A stretch of DNA of 64,000 nucleotides, from NCBI RefSeq assembly GCF_030161415.1, contig NZ_BSSU01000004.1, positions 124,001 through 188,000 on the forward strand. Reading direction: 5' to 3'. Source of the stretch: Thalassotalea eurytherma. Its GTDB lineage: Bacteria; Pseudomonadota; Gammaproteobacteria; Enterobacterales; Alteromonadaceae. The position numbers and the translations under genes are program-made. The notes under the pieces were generated by a model. The model was not told where the DNA came from, searched no databases, and saw only the letters and a program-made list of their open reading frames with translations. Positions 9,496 through 17,962 of the stretch are shown here, piece by piece (position 1 is the stretch's first letter; each line of letters starts with the position of its first letter).

Positions 9496-9878
9496 GGGGA
9501 ATTTCTTCGATGTTAAAAAGGGAATTTTACCAAGATTTCAGTCAAAATTAAGCACTAAATTTTGTTATTTATCCAAAAGAAATAACTTATTCATGCTCAA
9601 GCTCTATAGAGCCTAAACAGTTTTTTAGCGCCTAAACATTTGATTTTTTCTGTGAGAAACTAAACTATCAGTAGAAAAAGCACTCAACACTTTTCAAAAT
9701 AATCATGTTCTTCTTCGCTTTGATTACAGGGTAATAAAGTAAGGTTAGCAAAACTGTTTGATTTAAAAACAATATCTCGGCAGCCTATTTAAAAATCAAG
9801 GCTAGCGGCATTTTAAGACTATAGATTTATATTAATTCACTTATAATACGCCTAATTTAAAATTTACATGTACTATCT
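9496..9878 (+). other. Non-coding region containing the gsk promoter
   Basis: About 380 AT-rich bases with no supportable gene. A perfect TATAAT at 9842-9847, 32 bases before the gsk ATG, is the best -10 element; no convincing -35 lies 16-18 bases before it. The rest shows no strong repeats or hairpins. Confidence 0.45.
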
Positions 9879-11183
9879 ATGCGATTTCCAGGCCGAAGAA
9901 AACACCGCCATTATTTTCCAATTGATAAGAAAGATCCTCTTACTCATAAACTGACCAACACCGTTCAACTTGAACACCCTTATGTTGTTGGTTTAGACCA
10001 AACGATTGTTGATATCGAAGCAAATGTTTGTAGTTCAGTACTTGAGCAATTCAATCTAAAAAAAGGCCTTTCACAATTAGTTGATTCGGCTACCGCTGAA
10101 TCTTTATACAATTATTTGGTTGAACACGATTTAATTAATGTTCAATATGCTGGTGGTACGATCGGTAATACAATGCACAATTACTCGGTATTGGCAGATG
10201 ATCGTTCAGTACTTTATGGTGTAATGAGTCAAAATATTAGTGTCGGCAACTATGCCTATCAATACTTGTGTAACACCTCTTCAAAAGTTGACTTGCAACA
10301 TCTACAACCTGTAGATGGTCCAATCGGCCGAGGTTTTACTTTAATCACTGAAGAAGGTGAACGTACCTTTGCGATTGACTCAGGCATGATGAATAGATTG
10401 TCACCTGATTTTATTAATGAAGACATGATCAAAAATGCCTCTGCCTTTGTACTTAGTGCTTACTTTACTCGTTGCTCTGGTGAAGACACCTTAGATAAAG
10501 CCTCACTAAAAGCCATAGAATATGCCAATAAACATGGCGTCCCTGTTGTTCTTACGTTAGGTACTCGGTTCATGATTGACGAACGTCCACAATGGTGGCG
10601 TGAGTTTATTCAAGAGCACGTACAAATTCTTGCCATGAACGAAGAAGAAGCCGATGCGCTAGTTGGCACAAAAGATCCATTAATTGCCGCAGATAAAGCG
10701 TTAGAGCTAGTTGATATGGTGTTATGTACTGCTGGCCCTGAAGGCTTGTACATGGCGGGCTATACTGATGAAAAGTTTAAGCGTAAAAGCGAACGTGAAT
10801 ATTTACCAGGCTCTATCCCTGAATTTAATAAATACGAGTTTTCACGCCCTTTAAGAAAAGCTGAGTGTGAAGAGCCAATTAAAATATACTCACACATTGC
10901 ACCTTATTTAGGTGGTCCTGAAACCATCAAAAATACCAACGGTGCAGGCGACGGTGCATTAGCAGCGCTATTACATGATATCTCTTCAAACGACTTTCAT
11001 AAGCTCAATGTGAAAGGCTCAAGTAAGCACCTACTACCCGCTTTGACCTATTCATCACTGTCACAAATTTGCAAATACGCAAACCGAGTAAGCTTTGAAG
11101 TTCTCACGCAAAACTCCCCTCGCCTGTCGAAAGGGTTACCAGAAAGAGAAGATAGTTTAGAACATGCTTACTGGGAAAAGTAA
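9879..11183 (+). CDS. gsk: Inosine-guanosine kinase
   Basis: Purine nucleoside salvage kinase of the PfkB (ribokinase) family that phosphorylates guanosine and inosine to GMP and IMP in the cytoplasm. The 434-residue length and the start MRFPGRRKHRHYFP match the E. coli enzyme. The PfkB anion-hole/catalytic motif is at about residues 352-362 (NTNGAGDGALAALLHD). The N-terminal VVGLDQTIVDIEANV supplies the substrate-binding strand. It is a single-gene unit with its own terminator. The convergent neighbour at 11614 encodes a nuclease-phosphatase lipoprotein that could feed nucleosides to this kinase. Confidence 0.97.
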   Translation: MRFPGRRKHRHYFPIDKKDPLTHKLTNTVQLEHPYVVGLDQTIVDIEANVCSSVLEQFNLKKGLSQLVDSATAESLYNYLVEHDLINVQYAGGTIGNTMHNYSVLADDRSVLYGVMSQNISVGNYAYQYLCNTSSKVDLQHLQPVDGPIGRGFTLITEEGERTFAIDSGMMNRLSPDFINEDMIKNASAFVLSAYFTRCSGEDTLDKASLKAIEYANKHGVPVVLTLGTRFMIDERPQWWREFIQEHVQILAMNEEEADALVGTKDPLIAADKALELVDMVLCTAGPEGLYMAGYTDEKFKRKSEREYLPGSIPEFNKYEFSRPLRKAECEEPIKIYSHIAPYLGGPETIKNTNGAGDGALAALLHDISSNDFHKLNVKGSSKHLLPALTYSSLSQICKYANRVSFEVLTQNSPRLSKGLPEREDSLEHAYWEK

Positions 11184-11192
11184 GTGATGAAA

Positions 11193-11223
11193 AAGGCTTA
11201 ACCAAAACGTTAAGCCTTTTTTG
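11193..11223 (+). terminator. Rho-independent terminator of gsk
   Basis: A 10-bp perfect stem AAGGCTTAAC / GTTAAGCCTT (11193-11202 with 11209-11218), a six-base loop, and a run of six T ending at 11222. It lies 10 bases after the gsk stop. Confidence 0.92.
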
Positions 11224-11613
11224 TATCTATTCTCATTCAACTGCATCATTGAATGTTCAATCAGCAAAGCAGCTTAGTATCGCTGTACACAATTAAACGA
11301 ACATCCTTCATTGTGTAACTATAACTTATTCAATTATTCTTGTTTATTGAATCTAACCGAGGTTGCTGGCATATCATCAGACAGCGCCAAGTTTTGCTCT
11401 TTTATAATGACTATCTCTTTCTTGAACTTTTCGATCTCATTTTTGTTATTAAATATCATATTATTACTCTGAAAAACTCGACGCTTTTGTATAACAAATC
11501 ACAATACGCGAATTGTAAAATTTGAATGAATAAAGCGTTAAAAGTGACATTTTCTTTGATGATACTATTTCACTCGTTATTCTCGTCTATTGTCACTTTC
11601 CTTATTTATACCT
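11224..11613. other. Non-coding region between gsk and the nuclease-phosphatase gene
   Basis: About 390 AT-rich bases between two convergent genes. A 61-codon open frame (11340-11525) has no ribosome-binding site and no recognisable content, so I do not call it. I see no clear terminator for the minus-strand gene. Confidence 0.5.
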
Positions 11614-13275
11614 TTACCACGACCCATACATAGGGTTAGGTAACAAGAATAATTCATTGTCATTGGTTTTTAGTAGTTCCATGGGATCGACATGTTCTTG
11701 GGTAACACCACTAAAGTCTTCAATGTTATCGCCAATTTGCATGATGATTTCCAATTTAGGAAAGTCACTATGCCTTTTCGAGCCTGACACGTAACAGCTG
11801 ATCTCACCTTGTTGAAGCTGGCGACGTCTTAAGTCTTTATCGTTTTTGATTGCGCCACCATCAATGGCCATTTTGTCTTGAGCTACTCGGCCAACTAAAC
11901 ACGTATTTTCAACAGAAATGGGTAAACCGAGCTCAAGCATGTTTTGCCACGTATATTTATCTAGCTCTCTATTTCGGTTCGTAATAAGAGCTAACTTACC
12001 GCCACTTTCAATAACCGTTTCAATAAAAGATTTAGCACCCGGGACTAGGCCAGCTTGTTTTGATTCAACCCAATCGTTCCACGTATCAGTTTGGTAGGTT
12101 AAACCTTGCTTATCGATACCTACTTGATAACCACTGTTGTCTAATACCGTTTCATCAATATCCATTACCACAACCCAAGGGGACGTAAAGTTAGCTTCAG
12201 CGACAACATTGGCAGCTTCTTGGTAGGTTGATTGAGTAAGGTATTTATATTCAGCACTCGTTCTTTGCCATTTAACCGCATTGGATAATGGCAATGCATC
12301 AGCGCTTATTTCTATAGACACAGCGCAATGATCACTGAGCATTTCATTGGGTTCCATCTTGTCAAAATAGTGCGCTTTTATTTGTTTATTCATGCTTAAG
12401 CTATTCATATGTCCTACTAAAATGTGGTCAATCGGTGCAGGGTAATATGGATGACAACCGATAAGGTCTTTGGTAGTAACGTCTAAACTCGATGCAGACT
12501 GATCACTATTATTTTTTAGTAACCTCGTTAAGTGATTGTATGGCGCAGATAATCGATGATTAAAGTCACCAAGCACCACATAAGGTTCGCCCTGCTTTTC
12601 ACGTGTTTCTATCCAGCTATCTAATACTGGCGCCTGTTTAGCTAATGTCGCACACGATTTTTTATCCGTAGCCCGAGAGTAGTTATCGACAAAACAACCA
12701 CTTTTCATATGTACGTTAAGCAAAGTAACCTGGCCAAAATCCGTACTAACGGTGAGCTCTAAACCATAGCGTAAGCTGGGGTTATCTAGCGCAAGCTCGG
12801 CAAGCGAGTGTACTTGTTTAACATCCAATCCCTTACGCACAGCAAATGCAACTTTTTGCTGTGTTGACATAAAGCCTGATTTACGACATTCATACGTCTC
12901 ACTATCGGCGCGCTCTGAGATAAATATTTGCCAAGAATTGGCAGGAAAAACACTTTCTACCGCTTGATAAGAAGCCACTTCTTGCAAAGCAACAATATCA
13001 GCGGATAAATTTGCAGCGTAACTCTTCAGCTTAATTATCTCTGCGCTATCACGAGGCTTACAACCTTGTGCAGCCGGATATGCAAGATGCTCTACATTCC
13101 AAGTTGCCACTTTAAGCGATTTAACTTCACTTAACACAGCACGGTTATTGTCTGATTGCACACTGTTTGCCGTCACGTTTTTATTAACCGGAACTTGGGA
13201 GGATTTATTACTCTGACACCCTAAAAGTGCCAGTGATGCCATCAATAGAGTTAAACCAAACTTAATATTTTTCAT
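11614..13275 (-). CDS. Lipoprotein fusing an endonuclease/exonuclease/phosphatase domain to a class C acid phosphatase
   Basis: A 553-residue two-domain lipoprotein. The signal peptide ends in the lipobox LLGC with C20 as the lipidated residue. Residues about 54-325 are a DNase I-like domain: TWNVEH (N60 metal region), LQEV (E99), NVHMK (H188), GDFNHRL (D237, N239) and SDHC (D315-H316). Residues about 340-553 are a HAD phosphatase of the lipoprotein e(P4)/class C type with DIDET (D372, D374), ITNRNR and IGDNIEDF. Both active sites look intact. Class C enzymes are 5'-nucleotidases, so nuclease plus nucleotidase on the envelope surface would turn external nucleic acid into nucleosides. The ATG at 13275 is preferred over an upstream TTG at 13290 because it gives a normal lipoprotein signal. 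Confidence 0.88.
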   Translation of the reverse strand: MKNIKFGLTLLMASLALLGCQSNKSSQVPVNKNVTANSVQSDNNRAVLSEVKSLKVATWNVEHLAYPAAQGCKPRDSAEIIKLKSYAANLSADIVALQEVASYQAVESVFPANSWQIFISERADSETYECRKSGFMSTQQKVAFAVRKGLDVKQVHSLAELALDNPSLRYGLELTVSTDFGQVTLLNVHMKSGCFVDNYSRATDKKSCATLAKQAPVLDSWIETREKQGEPYVVLGDFNHRLSAPYNHLTRLLKNNSDQSASSLDVTTKDLIGCHPYYPAPIDHILVGHMNSLSMNKQIKAHYFDKMEPNEMLSDHCAVSIEISADALPLSNAVKWQRTSAEYKYLTQSTYQEAANVVAEANFTSPWVVVMDIDETVLDNSGYQVGIDKQGLTYQTDTWNDWVESKQAGLVPGAKSFIETVIESGGKLALITNRNRELDKYTWQNMLELGLPISVENTCLVGRVAQDKMAIDGGAIKNDKDLRRRQLQQGEISCYVSGSKRHSDFPKLEIIMQIGDNIEDFSGVTQEHVDPMELLKTNDNELFLLPNPMYGSW

Positions 13276-13566
13276 AGGTATATTTCGCAATTTATGTTAA
13301 TTGGTGATGAACAATCTCAGAAAAGCTCAAACCGATAGAGAAAACGTTTTGAGCAACATTGTATGAATGACTAACGCAGTAAAGCAATACTTTTCTATCC
13401 ATTTGGTCAATATTCATTACGTAATTTTAACGTTCTCTAGACCACTCCTATAAACCATGAAGCTGAGTGAATTTAAATAGTGCCTTGGTTGAATTACCTG
13501 ATTATTACAACCTAGCTTTTTCGATTGCTGTTATAATACCAACAACTTATTTGTGAAGTACCTACT

Positions 13567-14112
13567 ATGGCTCTTAAAGCGACAATTTTTAAAGTTGAAT
13601 TATCTATATCAAACATGGATAAAAACTATTACGCCGACCACTCTCTCACGATCGCAAGGCACCCGTCAGAAAGTGACAAACGCATGTTACTTAGGCTTGT
13701 CGCATTTGCTTTTAACGCTCACGAACAACTTGAGTTTACCAAGGGGTTAAGTGACGTAGATACGCCTGACTTATGGCAAAAAAGCTACAGTGATGAAATT
13801 GAGTTATGGATAGAGCTTGGTCAACCATCTGAGCAGCGCATTAAAAAAGGCTGTAATCAGTCACAACAGATGATTGTTTATAGTTACGACAACAATGCCT
13901 TTGACGAGTGGTGGAAGAAAGAGCAAAACGCGCTAAATACCCGTAAGAATCTGACAATTGCTACCGTTAATGAAACAACCATTGAGCAATTAGCAGAATT
14001 AGTGACACGGCAAATGCACATTCAAGTCACCATTCAAGACGGTCAAGCGTGGTTTAGCCTAAACGACGAAACACAAGAATTGAGCTTAACAACGATAAAA
14101 GAAGGCGAATAA
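13567..14112 (+). CDS. yaeQ: YaeQ family protein
   Basis: 181-residue member of the YaeQ family (PD-(D/E)xK nuclease-like fold, function unresolved; E. coli YaeQ was once proposed to relieve loss of RfaH). Diagnostic sequence includes MALKATIFKVELSISNMD at the start, then YYADHSLTIARHPSESDKRM and GLSDVDTPDLWQKSYSDEIE. An ATG in another frame at 13553 has no family match. The gene stands alone. Confidence 0.94.
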   Translation: MALKATIFKVELSISNMDKNYYADHSLTIARHPSESDKRMLLRLVAFAFNAHEQLEFTKGLSDVDTPDLWQKSYSDEIELWIELGQPSEQRIKKGCNQSQQMIVYSYDNNAFDEWWKKEQNALNTRKNLTIATVNETTIEQLAELVTRQMHIQVTIQDGQAWFSLNDETQELSLTTIKEGE

Positions 14113-14504
14113 ATTAATTGAATGGCTCTATTAGCATTTATTACTATTGAGTATTTTAAGCCTATTAAATTTGGGTATTTATTATATTGAAAGCCTCTAC
14201 TCGTTGTTTTAACTTAAGCTAGATAGACATTAATGGTTTACTTTTTAGTCATCGACCTATATAGTTGCCGCGTTATTTATTCTCCTCTCGTTTATTTAAC
14301 TGATTATTCTCTGTAATAATCCGTGTTTTGTCTTTCCCTTTCACAGTCAGTCATCACTCAAACTATTAAGCTAACATTGTTGTTTGGTCTATCGAGATAC
14401 ACTCTCGTAATAAATTGATATTGATAATATATCTAAAAGGTTTTCACACAATAATACGGCTTTTCATATTTATGTGCTTTAGCACAAATTAAAAGAGTTT
14501 TATT
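14113..14504 (+). other. AT-rich leader upstream of the 55-residue gene
   Basis: About 390 bases without a gene. A small hairpin GTGCTTTAGCAC lies at about 14474-14485, just ahead of the ribosome-binding site of the next small gene. The long AT-rich stretch could be an untranslated leader, but no promoter is clear enough to call. Confidence 0.35.
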
Positions 14505-14672
14505 ATGTCTTATACATACAAAGGCAGGGTTTATTCGATTAAATCACCTGTTAAGTCCATTTCTGTTAACAAGCAAAATATAGTGGTTAACGATCAAAAT
14601 GGAACTAAATTAATCAAGTTTACGAATGTAAACGATTCTAAAAATTTTTTAGACTGGATTTACCAAGTTTAA
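14505..14672 (+). CDS. Small hypothetical protein, 55 residues
   Basis: A short gene below the usual length cutoff. The product starts MSYTYKGRVYSIKSPV and ends KNFLDWIYQV; it is basic, has no cysteine, signal peptide or membrane segment, and alternates hydrophobic and polar residues as a small beta-rich domain would. An AAGAG lies 8 bases before the ATG. A strong terminator begins 9 bases after the stop, which together with the clean frame supports a real gene. I do not recognise the family. Confidence 0.7.
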   Translation: MSYTYKGRVYSIKSPVKSISVNKQNIVVNDQNGTKLIKFTNVNDSKNFLDWIYQV

Positions 14673-14680
14673 CTAGCGCG

Positions 14681-14707
14681 GGGCTGTTGCTGAAACAGCC
14701 CTTTTTT
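14681..14707 (+). terminator. Rho-independent terminator after the 55-residue gene
   Basis: Perfect 8-bp stem GGGCTGTT / AACAGCCC (14681-14688 with 14694-14701), loop of five, then six T. It separates the small gene from the one starting at 14722. Confidence 0.92.
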
Positions 14708-14721
14708 AAGAGAGAGTTCTA

Positions 14722-15195
14722 TTGCCAAAGTTAACCGATAATCCCGCCGTACTCAGTGAATTAAGTGACATTAATAACGAACTTAAGCCACTAAAGGAAA
14801 TAGCTGATCGAGAACTGGCTTCTATTTCAGGGCTAACCGGCGTAGTTTACACACCCCACCTCGATGCTTACATGATCAAGTGCATTAAGAAGGCTGAAAT
14901 ATTATCATCTTTGAAAGCACAGAATATACTTCCGTTGTCAGATGTTGAAATAATTAGTGCTGCCCTCGATAAGCTATATAAAAGTACAAGAAACAATGCT
15001 GTAGTTGAATACGAAGATGCAAACTACATACGTAGATTTTTACCGCTGAAATTAACAAAATCAGGTAAAAATGTGCAACGATGGGCTAAGATTTGGCTGT
15101 TACAACTTCCTAATGGAGATATTGATCCTCACTGGGAAAGTATAGTTCGCGAGATTTGGCCTCGATATTTTTTGATTAGAACAATCAATTTTTAA
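14722..15195 (+). CDS. Hypothetical protein, 157 residues
   Basis: Unrecognised soluble protein. It starts with TTG at 14722, chosen because an AGAGAG Shine-Dalgarno-like stretch lies six bases before it and the next in-frame ATG (KAYMIK region) would remove about 50 residues. The first 100 residues look mostly helical (LSELSDINNELKPLKEIADR), and the C-terminal part is basic and aromatic (WAKIWLLQLPNGDIDPHWES). There is no signal peptide or known motif. It begins only 15 bases after the preceding terminator, so its promoter must overlap the terminator or it depends on read-through. Confidence 0.6.
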   Translation: MPKLTDNPAVLSELSDINNELKPLKEIADRELASISGLTGVVYTPHLDAYMIKCIKKAEILSSLKAQNILPLSDVEIISAALDKLYKSTRNNAVVEYEDANYIRRFLPLKLTKSGKNVQRWAKIWLLQLPNGDIDPHWESIVREIWPRYFLIRTINF

Positions 15196-15406
15196 GAGGG
15201 ATTTAAAAAAGTTCTTTAAAATATACAGCGCAAGAACAAAACCTACCGTTGTTACCTTTGCTGCACAGCACCTAACTCTTTATACCAATTATTCCATGAA
15301 ATACATCTGCCAGGAAATAAAATTTAATGAACGCTATATCCGAGTAGAAGCAGTCTAAATCAAAAAACCGACTCTACAAAAAAATTAACGGTAAGTCATT
15401 TAACGT

Positions 15407-15436
15407 AGAAGGCGAATCATCTCTGATTCGCCTTCT
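15407..15436. repeat. 13-bp perfect inverted repeat (hairpin) downstream of the pilin gene
   Basis: AGAAGGCGAATCA (15407-15419) and its complement (15424-15436) around a four-base loop. It sits in the tail of the minus-strand pilin gene and could be its terminator, but the T-tract is poor on both strands. The GGCGA/TCGCC stem resembles the hairpin at 16305. Confidence 0.7.
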
Positions 15437-15485
15437 AAAATTATTCATCATTTATAGACGGTTTACTAATATTAAACATTACTCA

Positions 15486-16022
15486 TCAGCAATCCTCTGA
15501 TACAACCGTAATCGTACAGTCAGGATCACCAAACGAATCATAAATAACATAACAGCCTTGATCGGTTACTGGAGAGCTATTACTCGGTATATTGTAACCA
15601 ATAAATGTATATTGGTTAGTTGTCACGGTAGGTTCGAAATCTTCTGAATCAATTTCCAAAAAGTCTTCCATATCTAGCTGTGAGCCAAGCTCTGCACTAC
15701 TTTCTGGGCATAAATTCCTAAAATCAATCTCTGCAGTTCCAAAGCCAAAATCTACAATATACTCTGATTGACCACTACCTGGATTAGATGACACAGGGCT
15801 AAGGCCTTTTATTCTTGCCTTAGCTTTCACCATATCAATGGTAGATTTCATCGAGCCTTTAAGTGACGTTAAAGTAGCTATTTTTGCGTCAGTTGTAACA
15901 TCAATAAACTTGGGAGCTGCTGTTGCAGCCAATATACCCAATATTACAATAACTACGACTAATTCAATCAAGGTAAAACCTCGATTTTTATGAAGAGAAG
16001 TTTGCATTAAGTTAGTTAGCAT
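15486..16022 (-). CDS. Type IV pilin-like protein, MshA type
   Basis: Prepilin with a class III signal: a short basic leader, then the cleavage site G15/F16 in NRGFTLIELVVVIVILGILA, with the conserved glutamate E20 (mature residue 5). The following PKFIDVTTDAKIATLTSLKGSM is like MSHA major pilins. Paired cysteines near the C-terminus (GCYVIYD...DC) would form the D-loop. A start at M6 (16007) would give a more usual 10-residue leader. No other pilus genes are in the window, so assembly must use machinery encoded elsewhere. Confidence 0.9.
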   Translation of the reverse strand: MLTNLMQTSLHKNRGFTLIELVVVIVILGILAATAAPKFIDVTTDAKIATLTSLKGSMKSTIDMVKAKARIKGLSPVSSNPGSGQSEYIVDFGFGTAEIDFRNLCPESSAELGSQLDMEDFLEIDSEDFEPTVTTNQYTFIGYNIPSNSSPVTDQGCYVIYDSFGDPDCTITVVSEDC

Positions 16023-16304
16023 TCGTTAATTTAGACAAAAGAATAATCTAAACAGAATGTTACTTCAACTTGAAGTCTAATATGAGTAATAAGGGGAAAC
16101 TTTACGCCTTAATTATCACTTAACTTTTTGTGAAATTATGTCTGCATAGAGACAGGTTATAGGGCGTACTTTTTGGCAGGCAGTGTAAGGATTGACGTAT
16201 TTATCGTTAGTGCGTTTCTTAATGATTAAGTCTGCTATACCGAAAAAGCAGTCGTAGACGCTAAAACGCTGGTGTGGCTGAGAGTTTCCTGCAAGTTATT
16301 AAAC
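16023..16304. other. Non-coding region upstream of the pilin gene
   Basis: About 280 bases with no supportable gene; together with 16376-16581 it makes a gene-poor stretch of more than 700 bases broken only by the hairpin-repeat module and the MITE-like element. The pilin promoter should lie here, but I see no clear consensus. Confidence 0.4.
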
Positions 16305-16375
16305 GTAAAAAGGCGAACCATTATATGGCTCGCCTTTTACTTTCAAACTTGTTTTTGTTGTTTCAAACTTAATTA
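16305..16375 (-). repeat. Terminator hairpin with two short AT-rich repeats (3' module D)
   Basis: A hairpin at 16305-16340 (GTAAAAAGGCGAACCA against TGGCTCGCCTTTTAC, one mismatch and one bulge) reads as a terminator on the minus strand with a TTTTTAC tail. On the minus strand it is preceded by two copies of a repeat, here written on the plus strand: TTTCAAACTTGTTTTTG (16341-16357) and GTTTCAAACTTAATTA (16360-16375), 20 bases apart. Similar repeat-plus-hairpin modules occur near 33.8, 43.0 and 57.2 kb. Confidence 0.6.
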
Positions 16376-16581
16376 CTCGTAATATCCCATACAACCAGAT
16401 TTGGATTATCTCTTCTTTTTGCCAACAACTGCCTATCTGAATTAATAGAGTACAGGACTGAATTTGTGCAAAAAGCAGAGCTTGCTGAATTTACTGATGA
16501 AAGGGAATTCATCAAGCTAGGACGTTCACATATGCGTTAACTTTTGGTGCTACAGCAACCTAACAAATAAACTGTATCTGT

Positions 16582-16755
16582 ATTAGGGGCTGTTGATCTT
16601 TCATTTTAGCCAAAGCCCTTTGGGTTGACTTGAAAAAGCGATATTCTTTGTTGCTTCAAGTGTATTTGGAACAACCAAACATTACTTTAAGCGCCGCGAA
16701 TCTCATCTTTTTCAAGGCAACAGAGTGACAAACTGAAAGATCAACAGCCCCTAAT
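16582..16755. mobile_element. MITE-like element with 22-bp terminal inverted repeats
   Basis: Left end 16582-16603 (beginning ATTAGGGGCTGTTGATC) is an exact inverted copy of right end 16734-16755. If the flanking TA is a target duplication, the element proper is 16586-16751 (166 bp, termini GGGG/CCCC), as for TA-targeting families such as IS630/Tc1-mariner. There is no open frame inside. The right end overlaps the end of the MFS gene and provides its TAG stop codon, which shows insertion into or at the 3' end of that gene. Confidence 0.8.
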
Positions 16756-17953
16756 GAGCGTCCAATTTTTTAGCTGGTATAAACGCAATAACTGCACAAG
16801 CGATTAACGCGATAGTGGCAACATTTATCATTGGTTCATACACTTCATTCGATAAGACAAGCGCGCCAGCCATCGGGCCTGATGCTAAGCCCATTTTAGA
16901 AGCAAAACCACCCATAGCTGCGTACTGCCCGGCTTTACCAAGTTCTGCGCAAATACCAAATAAATATGGCAACACGAATGCCCAACCAACGCCAACCATA
17001 ATATTAGCGTATAAGTAAACATTTGCGTTATCACTATAATGTAAAATCCAAGTACAAAAAGCTGTTGATGCAATACCAATCATTAACGGTATTACTCGAC
17101 CAAATTTGGTACCTACTAACATCACTAAAAATGCACCAATTAACGCCACCCAACTGGCTATTCCTAGAGAGGTGCTCATAAAGCTAGTTGATAATCCAGC
17201 TGCTTTACCAAGCGCTATCATATATGCAAATAAGCCCATATTTGCCCCTTGAAAAAGAAAAATAGCAGTTAAAGTCATCATTAACGGTTTTAATTCTGTT
17301 TTAGTATTCTTAGTACTTAATTGCCGCTGTTCTTCAACGGGATACTGAGGTAAAAACACCAGCATCACTAAGGTTAATAATGAAAAAGCGATCAAGGCAC
17401 TAAAAAGCACTGTCGTACCGTAAATAGTTACTAAACTTGGTAGGTACATTAAACCTAAACCTCCCAGCCCCCATTGAATAAATAATAAGTAACCAAAGGT
17501 TTTATCAGGATCTTGTGTTCTTGAAATTATGCAAAAACCAATACCAACCAAGAGACCACCTGTAACGCCATGTAATGCTCTGAACACAATCATGATATCA
17601 GCTGAGGTAATATAAATTGAGTATAAATCTATGAGCAATATGCTTACTAAAAGACAATAAGCCCAGCGCTGCCAACGAATCTTTTTAATAATAAATACGG
17701 CTAGTAAAGCGCCAAATGACGCTCCATATAAGTTAGCTGAACTGACAAATCCAGCCTGTTGGCTTGTAAACCCTAATCCATCTTTTAAGCCACTCAGTAA
17801 GGCCGGCATAATATTTATATAAAAAATACCTGCCGTGGTTAAAAAAGCTAACATAACCTGTGCCAGTATACCGTTAGGTTGAACTTTTAATTGGGCAAAC
17901 TTATTAATTAACACATTTTCACATGTCGTTGATTGAGCCGAGTAATTAGACAT
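16751..17953 (-). CDS. Major facilitator superfamily transporter
   Basis: 400-residue inner-membrane transporter with about twelve hydrophobic segments and the usual MFS halves. A cytoplasmic loop after helix 2 reads IIKKIRWQRWAY, a degenerate motif A. The substrate cannot be told from sequence. It is the last gene of an operon with the serine hydrolase (9-base gap) and the TPR-sulfotransferase, so it may export or import a product of those enzymes. The stop codon TAG lies within the right terminal repeat of the MITE-like element, so the original C-terminus was probably different by a few residues. Confidence 0.88.
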   Translation of the reverse strand: MSNYSAQSTTCENVLINKFAQLKVQPNGILAQVMLAFLTTAGIFYINIMPALLSGLKDGLGFTSQQAGFVSSANLYGASFGALLAVFIIKKIRWQRWAYCLLVSILLIDLYSIYITSADIMIVFRALHGVTGGLLVGIGFCIISRTQDPDKTFGYLLFIQWGLGGLGLMYLPSLVTIYGTTVLFSALIAFSLLTLVMLVFLPQYPVEEQRQLSTKNTKTELKPLMMTLTAIFLFQGANMGLFAYMIALGKAAGLSTSFMSTSLGIASWVALIGAFLVMLVGTKFGRVIPLMIGIASTAFCTWILHYSDNANVYLYANIMVGVGWAFVLPYLFGICAELGKAGQYAAMGGFASKMGLASGPMAGALVLSNEVYEPMINVATIALIACAVIAFIPAKKLDAH

Positions 17954-17962
17954 AAGTATCCT

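Noticed and set aside
11340-11525. 61-codon open frame between gsk and the nuclease-phosphatase gene
   Set aside because: TTG start, no ribosome-binding site, no recognisable content, AT-rich spacer.
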